This document shows positions 44,431 to 54,837 of a stretch of 64,000 nt of DNA, piece by piece. The position numbers were made by a program, and so were the translations under genes. The stretch is from Dyadobacter psychrotolerans. GTDB taxonomy: Bacteria > Bacteroidota > Bacteroidia > Cytophagales > Spirosomataceae. The stretch covers positions 682,001-746,000 of the forward strand of contig NZ_SMFL01000001.1 of assembly GCF_004349265.1 (NCBI RefSeq). The letters run 5' to 3'. Below the pieces are notes generated by a model. That model did no database searches. It was not told the origin of the DNA and worked only from the letters and a program-made list of their open reading frames with translations. How positions within the stretch are numbered: the first letter of the stretch is position 1; the number at the start of each line of letters is the position of its first letter.

Positions 44431-44459
44431 GCCCTGGTGACCCGGGGCCTTTTGCTTTT
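44431..44459 (+). terminator. Terminator after the immunity pair
   Basis: The stem GCCCTGG (44431-44437) / CCGGGGC (44442-44448), with one G-U pair, is followed by CTTTTGCTTTT, 20 bases past the stop at 44410. Confidence 0.65.
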
Positions 44460-44552
44460 GAACAGCTTTAAGTTTTACATTATTGATCATGGCATCGAGC
44501 GCATAGAGGATATGTTTTTTGTTCAGCTTGGGAAACTTGGCGACAAGTGGCT

Positions 44553-44770
44553 TTTTTTATAATGCCAATGGGAATATGACATCCGATGGAAACAGGGGTG
44601 CAGTTTTAACCTATAATTTTCTAAATTTACCGAAGACGGTAACGCTTGACACTAGAACATTTCAATATGATTACGATGCTTCCGGAATAAAGCACAAATA
44701 TGTGGGCAGATTATTCAAAGCAATGAACTACAACCCTGCCTACTTGTTAGAAAATCAGGCGTCATACTAA
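44553..44770 (+). pseudogene. Third Rhs core remnant
   Basis: This reads FYNANGNMTSDGNRGAVLTYNFLNLPKTVTLDTRTFQYDYDASGIKHKYVGRL, homologous to the cores at 38041 and 42690, before losing similarity and stopping at 44768-44770. It has no start, core end or tip. It marks the right end of the cassette array and abuts the permease operon. Confidence 0.8.
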
Positions 44771-44802
44771 ACCTAATCCTTTCTCCCTTTTCCCTTAGCC
44801 CC

Positions 44803-47193
44803 CTACTCCGTCTTCAAAGACCTCACAGGATCCATCAATGCAGCTTTTATGGACTGAAAGCTTACAGTCAGCAAAGTGATAACCAATGCACCTGCTGCCG
44901 ACAAGACGAAAATCCACCACGAAATTTCTGTCCGGTATTCATATTTCATCAGCCATCCATCCAATAAATACCAGGCAATCGGGGCCGAAATGAGACAGGA
45001 AATAATAACCAAGAGCACGAAATCATTAGATAGCAACCGCCAAAGGTTGAAAACAGAAGCGCCCAGAACCTTTCTGATACCAATTTCTTTTGTCCGTTGT
45101 TCCGCTACGAAAGATGCCAAACCAAAAAGCCCCAAACAACTGATAAAAACAGCCAAAACTGCAAAAAAGGTTGCCAACTTACCGATACGTTCTTCATCAC
45201 CAAATTTCTTGGCATATGCGTCATCCACAAACTCATAAGAAAAAGGCGTTGCCGGATCAAATTTTTTGAAGATGGTTTCAATTTTGGCCAGTGATTCGTG
45301 AGCGCTGCGTGCGGGATTCAATTTCATGAGCACTACTCCTTTCATATCTCCCGAAAGATGAAAAATAGACGCCCTTACGGGTTCATACGGCGATTGCACC
45401 ACCATGTCTTTTATTACGCCAATGATTTTAAACGGCTTACCATTCCAGTGCAGCGTAAAACCGACCGCAACGGAATTCTTCAAACCCAAAAATTTTCCAG
45501 CAGCTTCATTAATTACAAAGGCGGCTGAATCAGAAGCAAAGTCTCTGGAAAAGTCCCGGCCCACTAGAAATTGCCAGCCAACCGTTTTTCCATATCCCTC
45601 GGTTATTTCATTGTTTGGAAAATCTACGGCCTGGGCCGGATCCTTCCCTTCCCACTCGAATCCGCCGTTGGTATTCCATATCTCAGTAGTCGGGCTGCCC
45701 GATTCGGCAATTTCCATCACCGCACCCATTTTTTTTAATTCATCGCGGACTATGTCAAAATGATTATGGATTTCCGGAGTCGACATGTACATCGCCACAA
45801 GTCCGTTTCTGTCATACCCGATCGGCCGGTTTTTAGCAAACTGAATCTGACGAAAAACGATAATCGTACCGATAATCAACGTAACCGAAACGGTAAATTG
45901 CAATACAACCAGTACCTTGCGGGGAATAGCTGCGTACCGGCCAACCCGGAATGTTCCTTTCAAAACCTTCACGGGCTGGAAAGATGAGAGATAAAGTGCC
46001 GGATAACTTCCCGCCACTATTCCCGTCAACAAACAAAAACCAATTCCGAAAAGCCAAAACAAAGGACTGGTCCATAAAATGGTCATCTCCTTACCCGCCA
46101 CTTCATTGAAAAATGGCAAAATAAGATGTACCAGTAAAATTGCAAGGACAAAGGCAAAAAATACAACAAGCAGCGACTCGCTAAAAAACTGTAAAACCAA
46201 CTGTTTACGCAGCGAACCCACTGCTTTCCGTATACCCACTTCCTTCGCACGTTTCTCGGAGCGGGCCGTACTAAGATTCATAAAATTGATACAGGCCAGC
46301 AGCAGTACAAATCCACCGATAATGCCAAAAAGCCACACAAACTGAATTCTGCCTCCGGAAATCACACCGTTTTTCCACTCCGAATATAAGTGCCATTTAC
46401 GCATCGGATGAAGGAAAACTTCCGGTTTGTATTTCCTGTCTTCCTGGGGCACTTTGTTTATTTTCAGATCTTTGATTTTCGCTGAAACCTGATCCATATC
46501 AGCCTGATCCGCGATCTGAACGAAAGTCTGTGTAAAATTGGCGCCCCAGGGTGTATCCAACTCCTTCAGCCATTGAGAGTCATTAACAAAAAGCTGCCAG
46601 GGAGCAATAAATGTCAGCTCACGAAAATCAGAATTGTGTGGCAGATCCTCGTAGACCCCGGTTACTCTTACATTCTGTTTGTTGTCGATCTGCATGATTT
46701 TACCAACTGGATCGGCTTCGCCAAAGAAGGTTTTCGCAACAGATTCGGAAAGTAGAATAGAATTAGGTTCTTTTAAACCGGCGCGGTCACCTTTTAACAT
46801 TTTCAAAGAAAGCATTTCTGTCACCTGAGGTTCGAAGTAATTTCCCATTTTAGTAAACTTCTTATCACCAGATGTGAGCACGTGACTGCCCGTCCAGGTA
46901 GATTGCAGCGCATATTTAAAATTCTCTCCATAACTATTCCGTATCTCTTCCGCCATCACGTACGGATTGGCATTCTGCGTTCCTGTATTTCCATTGAAAG
47001 TCTGATGCTGCATAACCTGCGCGATGCGGTCATAATTTTCATGATAGCGATTGTAGGAAAGTTCGTCATACAGCCACAAACCAATAAGCATCGCAACCGC
47101 CATACCCGTTGCCAGGCCGGCAATGTTGATAAAAGAATAAACCTTGTGTTTAGCCAGGTTTCTTAAGGCGATCTTTAGATAGTTCTTTAGCAT
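44803..47193 (-). CDS. FtsX/MacB-type ABC transporter permease (6)
   Basis: A 796-residue permease from the ATG at 47193 (MLKNYLKIALRNLAKHKVYSF). The frame stays open upstream to 47541, but that extension overlaps permease 7 and does not resemble the family. The first helix is IAGLATGMAVAMLIGLWL. The FtsX blocks are EKRAKEVGIRKAVGSLRKQ and EQRTKEIGIRKVLGASVFN. The tail is DPVRSLKTE. It is very similar to permease 7 throughout, including HPM-KWHLYSE near residue 265, so they are a recent tandem duplication. It is the last gene of the five-permease unit. Its stop lies 32 bases from the Rhs remnant. Confidence 0.92.
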   Translation of the reverse strand: MLKNYLKIALRNLAKHKVYSFINIAGLATGMAVAMLIGLWLYDELSYNRYHENYDRIAQVMQHQTFNGNTGTQNANPYVMAEEIRNSYGENFKYALQSTWTGSHVLTSGDKKFTKMGNYFEPQVTEMLSLKMLKGDRAGLKEPNSILLSESVAKTFFGEADPVGKIMQIDNKQNVRVTGVYEDLPHNSDFRELTFIAPWQLFVNDSQWLKELDTPWGANFTQTFVQIADQADMDQVSAKIKDLKINKVPQEDRKYKPEVFLHPMRKWHLYSEWKNGVISGGRIQFVWLFGIIGGFVLLLACINFMNLSTARSEKRAKEVGIRKAVGSLRKQLVLQFFSESLLVVFFAFVLAILLVHLILPFFNEVAGKEMTILWTSPLFWLFGIGFCLLTGIVAGSYPALYLSSFQPVKVLKGTFRVGRYAAIPRKVLVVLQFTVSVTLIIGTIIVFRQIQFAKNRPIGYDRNGLVAMYMSTPEIHNHFDIVRDELKKMGAVMEIAESGSPTTEIWNTNGGFEWEGKDPAQAVDFPNNEITEGYGKTVGWQFLVGRDFSRDFASDSAAFVINEAAGKFLGLKNSVAVGFTLHWNGKPFKIIGVIKDMVVQSPYEPVRASIFHLSGDMKGVVLMKLNPARSAHESLAKIETIFKKFDPATPFSYEFVDDAYAKKFGDEERIGKLATFFAVLAVFISCLGLFGLASFVAEQRTKEIGIRKVLGASVFNLWRLLSNDFVLLVIISCLISAPIAWYLLDGWLMKYEYRTEISWWIFVLSAAGALVITLLTVSFQSIKAALMDPVRSLKTE

Positions 47194-47300
47194 TTTCGGG
47201 CTGTTAACGATTAACTGTAAGCTAATAGATGGATAACGGACATTAATTAATCCTATGATTTTTTTGTAATAAAGGCTTTTCTGAGGTTTACAGCCAACGG

Positions 47301-49685
47301 CTACTCGCTTTTCAAAGATTTTACCGGATCCATCAGGGCAGCTTTTACTGATTGAAAACTTACGGTTAACAAAGTAATGATAAGCGCACCTATTGCAGTC
47401 ACTGCAAAAATCCACCATGAAATTTGAGTCCTGTACTCGTATTTTAACAGCCAGCCATCCAGGTAGTACCAGGCAATGGGAGCGGAAATCAGACAGGATA
47501 AAACAACCAGAAACACAAAATCGCGCGACAGTAAACGCCACAAATTGAAGATTGAAGCGCCCAGTACTTTCCGGATTCCGATCTCCTTAGTACGCTGTTC
47601 TGCTGTGAAAGAAGCCAGTCCGAACAATCCCAGGCAGCTGATAAAAATCGCAAGAACTGCAAAAAAAGTAGCCAGTTTTCCAATACGCTCTTCTGCGGCA
47701 AACTTGCTGGCATATTGTTCATCAACAAACTTATAGTCGAATGGAGCGGCGGGATTATACCTTTTGAAAACCTGTTCAATTTTACCCAATGCTTCATTCA
47801 CCGGTGTTTCAGGTTTTATTTTAATATTAAAAACGCCGGCCCACTTATAATCCAGTGCAAAAATGGTTCGGAAGGAAGGCATATATGGGGAACCCATCAC
47901 CATGTCTTCAATCACACCGACGACTTTATGGGGAACGCCGTCTTCTTTGATTATCGAACCAACAGGATTTTTAAGTCCCATAAATTTCATGGCTGTTTCG
48001 TTGATGACAACCGCTGAAGAATCCGTTGAAAATGATCTTGAAAAATCACGGCCTGCTACAAATTTCCAGCCGACGGTTTTACCAAAATCATGAGAAACAG
48101 ACATGGCAGCAAAGTTTCCCTGGGTTGCGGGATCTTTCCCGTCCCATTCAAATCCATTGTTAACCGCAGCGATGTAGGTTGGCGGATTGGAAGACTGCGA
48201 CATTTCGGCAACAACGCCTGTCTGCATCAGATCATTCCTGATTACACCATAACGGCCCTGAAGATCAGGCGTGTTTATTGAAACGGTCATCAAACCATCT
48301 CTTTCGTAACCAATAGGCCGGTTTTTAGCAAACTGAACCTGACGGTAAACGACTATCGTGCCGATAATTAATGTGATAGAAACAGTAAACTGAACAACCA
48401 CCAGAACCTTTCGCGGAATAGCTGCAAATTTGCCAATCCGGAAACTGCCCTTTAATATTTTAACCGGCTGAAAAGAAGAAAGGTACAAAGCAGGATAGCT
48501 TCCCGATACAACTCCGGTTAACAAACTGAAAACAATTCCGGTTAACCAAAACAGCGGACTCGCCCATGGAATGATCATTTTTTTGTCTGCCATTTCATTA
48601 AAAGAAGGCAACGCTATCTGCACCAAAAGGATGGAGAGCACAAATGCCATGAACGCTACCATCAGAGATTCACTAAAAAACTGAATGACCAACTGACTGC
48701 GAACTGAGCCTATCGCTTTTCGCACGCCTACTTCCTTTGCACGCTTTTCACTGCGGGCGGTGCTTAAATTCATAAAATTGATGCATGCCAGCAGCAAAAC
48801 GAAGGTACCAACAATTCCGAAAAGCCAGACAAACCCGATTCCTCCACCACTTATTTTACCATCTTTAAACTCAGAATAAAGATGCCATTTGCTCATCGGA
48901 TGAAGGAATATTTCAGGTTTAAATTCGGCGTCAGGACGTTTCACCTTGTTTAGTTTTATGTCTTTTATTTTAGCAGAAATTTGATCCATATCCGCATGAT
49001 CGGCTACCTGAACATAAGCTTCGAACATATTTGCCCGCCATGGATCTGTTCTTTTCTCAGACCATTCTTCACCGTTAAGGTATAACAGCCAGGGAGCAAT
49101 GAATTTCAGATCTTTAAAAACAGAGTTATATGGTAAATCCTCATACACCCCCGTAACGCGCACATCAAACCGGTTATCAAGCCGCATCACTTTATTTATC
49201 GGATCGGTTTCTCCAAAATAATCTTTTGCTGTGGTTTCAGAAAGCATTACCGAATTCAGCTCTTTTAAGCCGCCACGGTTACCTTTAAGCATTTTCATTG
49301 ACAACATTTCGGTCACTCCGGGCTCGTAGAAATTCCCCTTTTTACTTAACTTTTTGTCCCCGACAGACAGAATGTGCTCACTGATCCAGGACGACATAAT
49401 CACATGTCTGAAATCACTCCCAAACTTGTTGCGGATTTCTTCACCCAGCAGATACGGAACCGCTGTTTGTGTACCTTTTACATTGTTAAAGGTCTGGTTC
49501 TGCATTACTTGCGCAATGCGGTCATAGTTGGCGTGCGATTTATTAAAAGAAAGTTCATCAAAAATCCACATACCAATTAAAACCGCCACCGCCATCCCGG
49601 TAGCCAGTCCGGCAATGTTAATAAAAGAGTACATCCTGTTTTTCACAAGATTACGCAGCGCAATTTTCAGATAGTTTTGAAGCAT
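47301..49685 (-). CDS. FtsX/MacB-type ABC transporter permease (7)
   Basis: A 794-residue permease (MLQNYLKIALRNLVKNRMYSF; first helix IAGLATGMAVAVLIGMWI). The FtsX blocks are EKRAKEVGVRKAIGSVRSQ and EQRTKEIGIRKVLGASIFN. The tail is DPVKSLKSE. It is the closest relative of permease 6. The pair differ mostly in the second periplasmic domain (about 500-640), which may tune specificity. The spacer to permease 6 is 107 bases and the spacer from permease 8 is 80, both free of terminators. Confidence 0.92.
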   Translation of the reverse strand: MLQNYLKIALRNLVKNRMYSFINIAGLATGMAVAVLIGMWIFDELSFNKSHANYDRIAQVMQNQTFNNVKGTQTAVPYLLGEEIRNKFGSDFRHVIMSSWISEHILSVGDKKLSKKGNFYEPGVTEMLSMKMLKGNRGGLKELNSVMLSETTAKDYFGETDPINKVMRLDNRFDVRVTGVYEDLPYNSVFKDLKFIAPWLLYLNGEEWSEKRTDPWRANMFEAYVQVADHADMDQISAKIKDIKLNKVKRPDAEFKPEIFLHPMSKWHLYSEFKDGKISGGGIGFVWLFGIVGTFVLLLACINFMNLSTARSEKRAKEVGVRKAIGSVRSQLVIQFFSESLMVAFMAFVLSILLVQIALPSFNEMADKKMIIPWASPLFWLTGIVFSLLTGVVSGSYPALYLSSFQPVKILKGSFRIGKFAAIPRKVLVVVQFTVSITLIIGTIVVYRQVQFAKNRPIGYERDGLMTVSINTPDLQGRYGVIRNDLMQTGVVAEMSQSSNPPTYIAAVNNGFEWDGKDPATQGNFAAMSVSHDFGKTVGWKFVAGRDFSRSFSTDSSAVVINETAMKFMGLKNPVGSIIKEDGVPHKVVGVIEDMVMGSPYMPSFRTIFALDYKWAGVFNIKIKPETPVNEALGKIEQVFKRYNPAAPFDYKFVDEQYASKFAAEERIGKLATFFAVLAIFISCLGLFGLASFTAEQRTKEIGIRKVLGASIFNLWRLLSRDFVFLVVLSCLISAPIAWYYLDGWLLKYEYRTQISWWIFAVTAIGALIITLLTVSFQSVKAALMDPVKSLKSE

Positions 49686-49765
49686 GATGTTAAATTGGGA
49701 GAAAAGGCAGATGGAAGAAGGGAAAGAAAGGAAGTTTGCTCTTTCCTCCCTTTCTTCCTTCGTTC

Positions 49766-52168
49766 CTATTCCATGTTAAGTGATTCAACCGGATTCATTA
49801 ATGCTGCTTTGATACTTTGAAAACTTACTGTGAACAAGGCTATTGCGATGGTGATTGCTCCTGCTGTCACAAAAACCCATGCATTTATTTCGATCCTGTA
49901 GGCAAAATCTACCAGCCACTGATTCATAAAATACCAGGCAACGGGTGACGCAATCACAATTGCGATCAGCATCGGTTTTACAAAATCTTTGGATAACAAT
50001 AATACAATTCCACCCACCGATGCACCCAGCACTTTACGGATACCTATTTCTTTGGTACGCTGCTCTGACATAAAGGCAACAAGCGCGAACAATCCAAGAC
50101 ATGAGATCAGAATGGTAATGACAGAAAACACAGTAAGGATTGTAGAAACCCTGCTTTCGGCACGGTACATATCATCGAACTCTTCATTCAGGAAGTGATA
50201 TTCAAAAGGACGCATTGGGAAGTTCGCCTTCCAGCTTTGTCTCACCAGATCAATGCCTTTGGTAGCATCATCTCCTCTAACTTTTACCATCACTTTGCCA
50301 AAATAATTATATTCAGGAATGATAGCAATCGGACTGATTTTTTCATGCATGGACCTAAAATGGAAATCCTGCGCGACGGCTTTAACCTGTCCGGTTCTGC
50401 CATTCATTCTGACTTCTTTACCAATCGCCTTTGCGGGAGTCCAGCCCAGCGCTTTCACTGCAGATTCGTTCAGGATAAATGCAAATTTCCTGAGTTCAAA
50501 AGAGTCATTCACCGCGCGGAGCACATCGCTCTCATTAAAGTTTTCACCGGCGATGAGTTTCATACCAAGTGTTGGGACAAAATCTTTTTCAACCGGAATA
50601 GCGGTGATATTCATTTGGAAACCTTGTGGTTTGTCCGCGGCGCTAATGGTGTAACCCCCCTGCACATTGAGCGGAGAATCGTATGAAGCGGATACGGACT
50701 GAACGGCCGTATTGTTCAGCAATTCGCTTTTCATGGCTGCCAGTTTGGTTCTCGAAATACCCGAACCAAGGTCCATCACAATTATCTGAGATGGATTTAA
50801 ACCCAGGTTTTTATTCTGGATATAGCTGAGCTGTTGATTTGCAATGAGTGTACCGATGATAAACAAAATCGAAATCGAGAATTGAAATACAACCAGAAAA
50901 CTCCTCAATCCGCTTCCGCCGGCAGTTGATAATATTTTTCCTTTCAGGACTTTCACAGGTTCAAAACCCGACAACACCGTTGCAGGGTATACGCCGGATA
51001 ACAAGGTTACGACGACTGCTAAACCCAGCAAAAGCAACACAACCGAGTAGGAAGGCCAAACATGAAGGTTCAATAAAGTGCCAGTCAGATTGCTTAAACC
51101 GGAAAAACCCAGTAAAGCAATGACAATACCGACGAGAATCGACACAAGCGTAATAATTCCGGATTCAAACAAATACTGGCGAAATACTTCCACCCGCCTT
51201 GCACCCATCACTTTTCGTACGCCTACCTCACGCGCCCGCACCGCAGAACGTGCCGTAACCAGATTTACAAAGTTGATACAGGCAATTACCAGAATTAGTA
51301 CTGCTACACCGGAGAGAATATAAATATATTTGTAATTAGCTGAAACTTCCATCCCTCCGGAAACCGTCGAGTACAGATGAATACGATTGAAAGCTTCCAG
51401 CTGTAATTTAACTTCTGAGGACGGATCCTTCGGATCATTCATGTTTTTGTCAACCAGCGCATCTACTTTTGACTGTAAAGTTTTGATGTCCGCGTTGGGC
51501 TGAAGCAACAGGTAAGTGTAATCATTCGCCGAATCAAAGGATTCTGTTTTGGATTTACTTAAAGTGCTGTAACTGCACAGAAAATTAAACTTAATATGCG
51601 AATAAGAAGGAACATCTGCTACTACGCCCGTTACCTGCATAGTCAGTTTGTCGTTGATTTTCAGCGATTTGCCTACTGCACTTTCATCGCCAAAATATTT
51701 CTTCGCAGTCGTTTCATCCACAACAACAGAGTTGGGCTGGGATAAAGCTGTTTTTCTGTCCCCTTCAATAAAAGGAAATGAGAAAATGCCAAAAAACGTG
51801 GAGTCCGCGAAAACGATATTCTTTTCATTAAACAGCTTATCACCAAACTGAACCGGGACAATTCCGTATGCATACAACCTCACCGCGCTTTCAACTTCCT
51901 TAAATTCCCTTACGAATAACGGCGCGACGGCCGTGGGTGTAACAGCAACATTTATCGGTTCGCTGTCTCCTGATTTATAAAACAAGTTCACACGAACAAT
52001 GCGCTCGCCATTTTCCTGGAACCTGTCATACCTCAATTCATGAAGCACATAGGTTGCCAACAGTAAAAAACACCCGATGCCAATAGCAAGGCCGGTGATA
52101 CTTACGAATGAGTTAGTCTTGTATTTCCAAAGACTGCGAAAGGCGATTTTGAGATAGTTTTTTAGCAT
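49766..52168 (-). CDS. FtsX/MacB-type ABC transporter permease (8)
   Basis: An 800-residue permease (MLKNYLKIAFRSLWKYKTNSF; first helix ITGLAIGIGCFLLLATYV). The FtsX blocks are VRAREVGVRKVMGARRVE and EQRTKEIGIRKVLGASVGG. The tail is NPVESLNME. The periplasmic domain carries the family phrase PNSVVVDETTAKKYFGDESAVGKSL. It is the middle gene of the five-permease unit. It is not a close copy of its neighbours, so the operon was not built only by recent duplication. Confidence 0.92.
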   Translation of the reverse strand: MLKNYLKIAFRSLWKYKTNSFVSITGLAIGIGCFLLLATYVLHELRYDRFQENGERIVRVNLFYKSGDSEPINVAVTPTAVAPLFVREFKEVESAVRLYAYGIVPVQFGDKLFNEKNIVFADSTFFGIFSFPFIEGDRKTALSQPNSVVVDETTAKKYFGDESAVGKSLKINDKLTMQVTGVVADVPSYSHIKFNFLCSYSTLSKSKTESFDSANDYTYLLLQPNADIKTLQSKVDALVDKNMNDPKDPSSEVKLQLEAFNRIHLYSTVSGGMEVSANYKYIYILSGVAVLILVIACINFVNLVTARSAVRAREVGVRKVMGARRVEVFRQYLFESGIITLVSILVGIVIALLGFSGLSNLTGTLLNLHVWPSYSVVLLLLGLAVVVTLLSGVYPATVLSGFEPVKVLKGKILSTAGGSGLRSFLVVFQFSISILFIIGTLIANQQLSYIQNKNLGLNPSQIIVMDLGSGISRTKLAAMKSELLNNTAVQSVSASYDSPLNVQGGYTISAADKPQGFQMNITAIPVEKDFVPTLGMKLIAGENFNESDVLRAVNDSFELRKFAFILNESAVKALGWTPAKAIGKEVRMNGRTGQVKAVAQDFHFRSMHEKISPIAIIPEYNYFGKVMVKVRGDDATKGIDLVRQSWKANFPMRPFEYHFLNEEFDDMYRAESRVSTILTVFSVITILISCLGLFALVAFMSEQRTKEIGIRKVLGASVGGIVLLLSKDFVKPMLIAIVIASPVAWYFMNQWLVDFAYRIEINAWVFVTAGAITIAIALFTVSFQSIKAALMNPVESLNME

Positions 52169-52290
52169 TTTTTAAGCTTTTAGCTAATAGCGATTAGCAT
52201 TTAGGAACAACAATGATATGTTTACAAAAAATCGAATAGTAAATCTGTTTCGAATTGGTACGACTGTAACTCTTACCTTACCGCCATTAG
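52169..52290 (-). repeat. Duplicated operon spacer, copy 1
   Basis: The spacer between permeases 9 and 8 shares long runs with the spacer at 54724-54837: AGCTTTTAGCTAATAGCG, TTAGCATTTAGGAACAACAA, AAAAATCGAATAGTAAATCT and GTTTCGAAT. Both contain the hairpin GCTAAT-AGCG-ATTAGC (52183-52198 here). Confidence 0.75.
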
Positions 52291-54723
52291 CTACTCGCTC
52301 TTCAAAGATTTTACCGGATTCATTAACGCTGCTTTTATACTCTGAAAACTTAGTGTGATAAATGCCGTTATCAGCGCTGTGGCTCCGCCGATGAGGAAAG
52401 TTGTCCAGCTGATTTCAATTCTGTAAGCAAATCCCTGCAGCCATTTTTCCATTGCATACCAGGCAACCGGCGAGGCGATGACAACTGCAACCAGAACAAG
52501 TTTGATGAAATCTTTTGAAAGCAGTGCAACTATTCCCGCAATGGAAGCTCCCAGAACCTTACGGATTCCAATTTCTTTTGTTCGCTGTTCCGCTGCCTGA
52601 ACGACCAAACCAAAAATGCCCAAAGCTGCAAGAAACATTGTCAGACTGCTAAAAAACATAAATATGCTTTGGAGTTTACTTTCAGCTTCATATTGTTTAT
52701 TAAGCATGTCTTTTACCATATTCATTTCCAGAAGTTTGTCAGGATAAAATTGCTTCCATATTTTTTGTAAGGAAGCCATTACATTTTTCTCTGTACCGGG
52801 TTTAATCCTGATCAGCATTCCTCCGTAATCCGATGATCTTTGCGCAATGATGACCGTAGGTTTTATTGGCTCGCGTAGGGATTCATTGTTAAAATCTTCA
52901 ATAATACCAACAGGAACTGTATTTGCCTTCGGGATTTGTTTGTTCAGCTCTTTCACCTTTAAAATTCTGGCTGCGGACGCCGAAATCATTGAAACCTGGC
53001 GACTGGTCTCCTCTTCATACTTTTCCCAGCTAACATTCTGCAGCGAATCGGCATTCAGGGCATCGGTTGTAAATTTTTTGCTTAGCAAACGACCACTTTT
53101 AAGTCTGAATCCCATCGTTTCGGCCAGATTCACATCTCCCGATATATACCAAACTTTAACCTTTTTGCCAGGATCAGCAGGATCTTCCACATCTTTGGAC
53201 ATGTAACCCGCACCCTGAGAAGGAATCCACTGCGTCATACTCGCACTTTCAACACCGGAAAATCTTAGCAATGCATTTTTGAAGGCATCTCCCTTTTTCT
53301 CCCAACTGATAAAGTCAATGTTCAAAAGATTATCCGGATTAAAACCGATGTCTTTTCCTTCCAGAAAATGAAGCTGCTGGCGAACCATGAGCATGATAAG
53401 CAGCACCACAACCGAAATAGAAAACTGCGAAACAACAAGTCCCTGCCGCAGCCAGTTTTGCCTGTAAGATCCTGATGAAGAAAATATGCCTTTTAAAGTA
53501 TTCGCAGGTTTAAATCCTGACATCAGCCAGGCAGGATATAATCCTGTTAACAAGCCGGTTAAAAATATGGCCGCAAGGGTAAAAATCGTAAAAGGAAGAT
53601 TTGTGAGATAGGTTTTTACCAAATGATAACCTAGAAAATTCTCGACAGGTAAAACAGAGAAATAATAAAGAAACGTCGCCAAAACAGCAGATATCCCGAA
53701 ATACAACATGGCTTCGGTCATATACTGCAATATGATCTGGTAACGTGAAGCACTTAAAACTTTACGGACGCCAGTTTCTCTTAACCGTGTAAAAGTCCTG
53801 CCTGTACTCAAATTGACAAAGTTGACGCAGGCAATAAATAAAAGCAGGATGGCAACGCCGGAAAAAATATAGACGTTATCGGCATTTCCCTTTACCGTTT
53901 GGTAATTGGCAAAATCCGAGTGCAGGTAAACATCCGTCATTGGCTGAAATTCAAAATGGTAAGTTCTTTTTTCAGTGACAAAACCTTTATACCATTTATT
54001 TACCTTAGCCGTAAATCCAGCCATATTGGTACCAGGCCGCATGAGTATATAATTTTGAGAAAACGAACCGTAACCCTTCGGATTCAACTCTTCCACCCTG
54101 CCTTTATGTACCCATATTACATCTGCCCGAAGATGGCTGTTGCCGGGAAGGTCTTCAATGATACCCGTAATTAAAAAAGGTTTGGGCTTTGTGCTGTAAG
54201 CCGGCACATCATAAATCACTTTCCCAACCGGATCCTGGCCCGGGAAAAATTTTTCTTTGAAAGATCTGGAAATAAGCAAATTGCTGTTATCTGCAACAAA
54301 TTTTCTCGGATTACCTGCCAGGACCTCTATGTCCAGCATTCCCCAAAAAGTAGAATCAGCATGCAGCGCCATCACTTTCACGCCATTTTGTTCTCCTTCT
54401 TTTAGTTTTAAATGAAGGTCGCCCGTGTAAAACTCCGAATAAGATTCTACCTCAGGGTAATTCCTTTTAAGTTGCGGAGCCAGCCCTGCAAATGAAGATG
54501 CACTTCGTTCATGAAGGTCCTCACCCATTTTATTTACTGAAATAATTCTGTAAAGATCGTTATTGCGGCTCCACGTTTTATCGTAAGAAAGGTCATCAAT
54601 CACAACAGTCGCCACCATGATACATGCCCAAAGCCCGATCGAAAGACCCGTGATCTGGATAAATGAATAACCTTTATTTCTGAAAAGGTTACGAACTGCG
54701 ATTTTTAGATAGTTTTTTAACAT
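52291..54723 (-). CDS. FtsX/MacB-type ABC transporter permease (9)
   Basis: An 810-residue permease, the longest of the ten (MLKNYLKIAVRNLFRNKGYSF; first helix ITGLSIGLWACIMVATVV). The first FtsX block is diverged at the usual KEIGVRK position (FTRLRETGVRKVLSASRYQ) and the second is normal (EQRTKEIGIRKVLGASIAG). The tail is NPVKSLKSE. It has an unusual stretch near 480-560 in the second periplasmic domain (KDVEDPADPGKKVKVWYISG). It is the second gene of the unit, 114 bases after permease 10. Confidence 0.92.
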   Translation of the reverse strand: MLKNYLKIAVRNLFRNKGYSFIQITGLSIGLWACIMVATVVIDDLSYDKTWSRNNDLYRIISVNKMGEDLHERSASSFAGLAPQLKRNYPEVESYSEFYTGDLHLKLKEGEQNGVKVMALHADSTFWGMLDIEVLAGNPRKFVADNSNLLISRSFKEKFFPGQDPVGKVIYDVPAYSTKPKPFLITGIIEDLPGNSHLRADVIWVHKGRVEELNPKGYGSFSQNYILMRPGTNMAGFTAKVNKWYKGFVTEKRTYHFEFQPMTDVYLHSDFANYQTVKGNADNVYIFSGVAILLLFIACVNFVNLSTGRTFTRLRETGVRKVLSASRYQIILQYMTEAMLYFGISAVLATFLYYFSVLPVENFLGYHLVKTYLTNLPFTIFTLAAIFLTGLLTGLYPAWLMSGFKPANTLKGIFSSSGSYRQNWLRQGLVVSQFSISVVVLLIMLMVRQQLHFLEGKDIGFNPDNLLNIDFISWEKKGDAFKNALLRFSGVESASMTQWIPSQGAGYMSKDVEDPADPGKKVKVWYISGDVNLAETMGFRLKSGRLLSKKFTTDALNADSLQNVSWEKYEEETSRQVSMISASAARILKVKELNKQIPKANTVPVGIIEDFNNESLREPIKPTVIIAQRSSDYGGMLIRIKPGTEKNVMASLQKIWKQFYPDKLLEMNMVKDMLNKQYEAESKLQSIFMFFSSLTMFLAALGIFGLVVQAAEQRTKEIGIRKVLGASIAGIVALLSKDFIKLVLVAVVIASPVAWYAMEKWLQGFAYRIEISWTTFLIGGATALITAFITLSFQSIKAALMNPVKSLKSE

Positions 54724-54837
54724 TTTGAAGCTTTTAGCTAATAGCGATTAGCATTTAGGAACAACAATTAGATGTTTATAAAAAATCGAATAGTAAATCT
54801 GTTTCGAATATGTAATACCGTAGCTATTAGCTTACCG
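54724..54837 (-). repeat. Duplicated operon spacer, copy 2
   Basis: The spacer between permeases 10 and 9, homologous over nearly its whole length to 52169-52290, including the hairpin GCTAAT-AGCG-ATTAGC at 54737-54752. The flanking permease genes are much less alike than the spacers. Confidence 0.75.

Noticed and set aside
44293..44490. Minus-strand frame starting MINNVKLKAVQKQK
   Set aside because: Most of it lies opposite the second small membrane-protein gene and only the upstream part looks coding. It was kept only as a possible remnant in the findings.
47194..47541. An N-terminal extension of about 115 residues on permease 6
   Set aside because: It overlaps the end of permease 7, has no similarity to the family, and the ATG at 47193 gives the standard MLKNYLKIA start.
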